In this document: positions 30,392-31,113 of the stretch, piece after piece
Position numbering within the stretch: position 1 is the stretch's first letter
How the letters are laid out: the number at the start of each line of letters is the position of its first letter
Translations under genes and position numbers: made by a program
Source of the DNA: a virus
DNA: 31,113 nt
Virus record (IMG/VR): IMGVR_UViG_3300028572_000024
Span: 1 to 31,113 of that record
Strand: one strand, 5' to 3'
Notes under the pieces: generated by a model
The model's database searches: none
What the model saw: only the letters and a program-made list of their open reading frames with translations
What the model was told of the DNA's origin: nothing

Positions 30392-30997
30392 CTAAACTGA
30401 CCCAATGGCCACGTAACTAAAGATTCGCGGTGCGATGTTATTAACGCCCTGCTGGTTAATTACGCAGCCTGCAGCCGTTGAGCTAGACACCCAAAAGTTA
30501 TCAGCGGCAACACCACCACCACTCATGGGAGTAACAACTATTGAATAGGGTACCGATCCAAAAGCTTGCGCATAAGTAACAGTACCCGTTCCTGTACCAC
30601 CACCTGCATTAACCGTAATAGAACCAAAGTTGATAATGATATTCCCGAGCTGTAAGGCGCCTGGATTAGCATTAACAGAGATAGCTCCAATTGGGAAAGG
30701 TGTTGCACTAGCCGAGCTAATACCAAATAAAGTAGGAACTGACGCTACTATTTGACTAAAGAGCCTAAGCGAGGGAGTGATAGCTGAAGGTTGAGCTGGA
30801 AGAGCGCCAATGCTATTTGGGAACGTGGGCAGCGTTACTTGCTCATGAAATCCATCGTTAGCACTGCTGGGAAATAGAGGCCAATGATCAATACCATAGA
30901 CATATTGCAAGCTTTGATTGTTAGCTAATAGATCGCCCTGGCTAACGTCTTGAGGGTCGGAGGGCTGAGGAATCGAAGGTTTAAAAGTGTTGCTCAT
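30392..30997 (-). CDS. Tail fibre protein with lectin-like C-terminal domain
   Basis: 201 residues. The N-terminal half contains SQGDLLANNQSLQYVYGIDH and NDGFHEQVTLP, which recur in phage proteins (D-x-L-x-x-N-x-x-x-x-x-x-x-x-G-x-x-H). The C-terminal 85 residues (LQLGNIIINFGSITV, Gly/Thr loop, VTYAQAFGSVPYSIVVTPMS, FSYVAIG) match the gp53-like fibre C-terminal domain, a small carbohydrate-binding-type fold. Likely a receptor-binding or decoration protein. Confidence 0.7.
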   Translation of the reverse strand: MSNTFKPSIPQPSDPQDVSQGDLLANNQSLQYVYGIDHWPLFPSSANDGFHEQVTLPTFPNSIGALPAQPSAITPSLRLFSQIVASVPTLFGISSASATPFPIGAISVNANPGALQLGNIIINFGSITVNAGGGTGTGTVTYAQAFGSVPYSIVVTPMSGGGVAADNFWVSSSTAAGCVINQQGVNNIAPRIFSYVAIGSV

Positions 30998-31007
30998 TTA
31001 TAATTCC

Positions 31008-31113
31008 TTAATACCACGTCGTAGGTTGATTTGCTGCACTGAAAGAGCCGCCACCGATGCTATAGATGGTTTCGATTCGTGTAGCTGCATTCTGCAACAT
31101 GCTTCTTGCCATA
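31008..31113 (-). CDS. C-terminal end of a structural gene (partial)
   Basis: 35 codons ending in TAA at 31008, entering from the right edge. Visible residues: ARSMLQNAATRIETIYSIGG then SFSAANQPTTWY. An ATG at 31112 is the first visible codon and may be internal. By position (ahead of a fibre protein and the large tail protein) it could be a capsid or head-tail connector protein, but this is not proven. Confidence 0.5.
   Translation of the reverse strand, partial: MARSMLQNAATRIETIYSIGGGSFSAANQPTTWY

Overview
The window looks like most of the genome of a tailed double-stranded DNA phage, probably a short-tailed (podovirus-type) one. Evidence: a terminase pair at the left edge, glycine-rich and coiled-coil internal virion (ejection-type) proteins with no recognisable tape measure, tail sheath or tail tube, and a large block of fibre-like proteins. 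It also carries a compact phage replication and recombination set: DnaB-type helicase, winged-helix initiator, RusA resolvase, Bet/RecT annealing protein and YqaJ-type exonuclease. The host cannot be named from the sequence. No integrase, classical CI-type repressor, DNA polymerase or cell-wall hydrolase was recognised.

Layout in five strand blocks. (1) 1-1432, minus: two small proteins, two tandem GroES-like proteins, terminase small subunit, and the first 34 codons of a probable terminase large subunit running off the left edge. (2) 1543-4214, plus: ten tightly packed small accessory genes, mostly unknown, one exported, one with a fresh 48-bp internal duplication. It is followed by a non-coding stretch with a tRNA-like fold and short direct repeats. 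(3) 4382-10253, minus: one unknown gene, rusA, then small genes, an SSB-tailed SpoVG-like protein, the helicase, the initiator with an origin-like repeat inside it, a coiled-coil peptide and a ribbon-helix-helix candidate. (4) 10344-14023, plus: bet, exonuclease and a chain of overlapping small genes, several of them single membrane segments. (5) 14027-31113, minus: a small membrane protein, an Ala/Pro/Val-rich protein, four fibre-type proteins, internal virion proteins, a large tail protein, a lectin-like fibre protein and the end of another structural gene.

The left block and the right block are both minus-strand late genes. The missing part of the terminase, the portal, scaffold and most of the capsid would fit between the two window ends if the genome is circular or circularly permuted. 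One long late transcript could then start in the divergent region 1433-1542, run leftward through the terminase and continue through block 5.

The control regions are the least ordinary part. Between the initiator and bet there is a three-helix RNA-like structure with its own terminator (9515-9639), tandem palindromes (9710-9726), and a strong promoter overlapped by a 26-bp palindrome that would make a transcript of about 105 nt (9941-10079). Beyond these is the divergent promoter of bet. These, together with the origin-like repeats at 9116-9161, are the best candidates for undescribed regulation.
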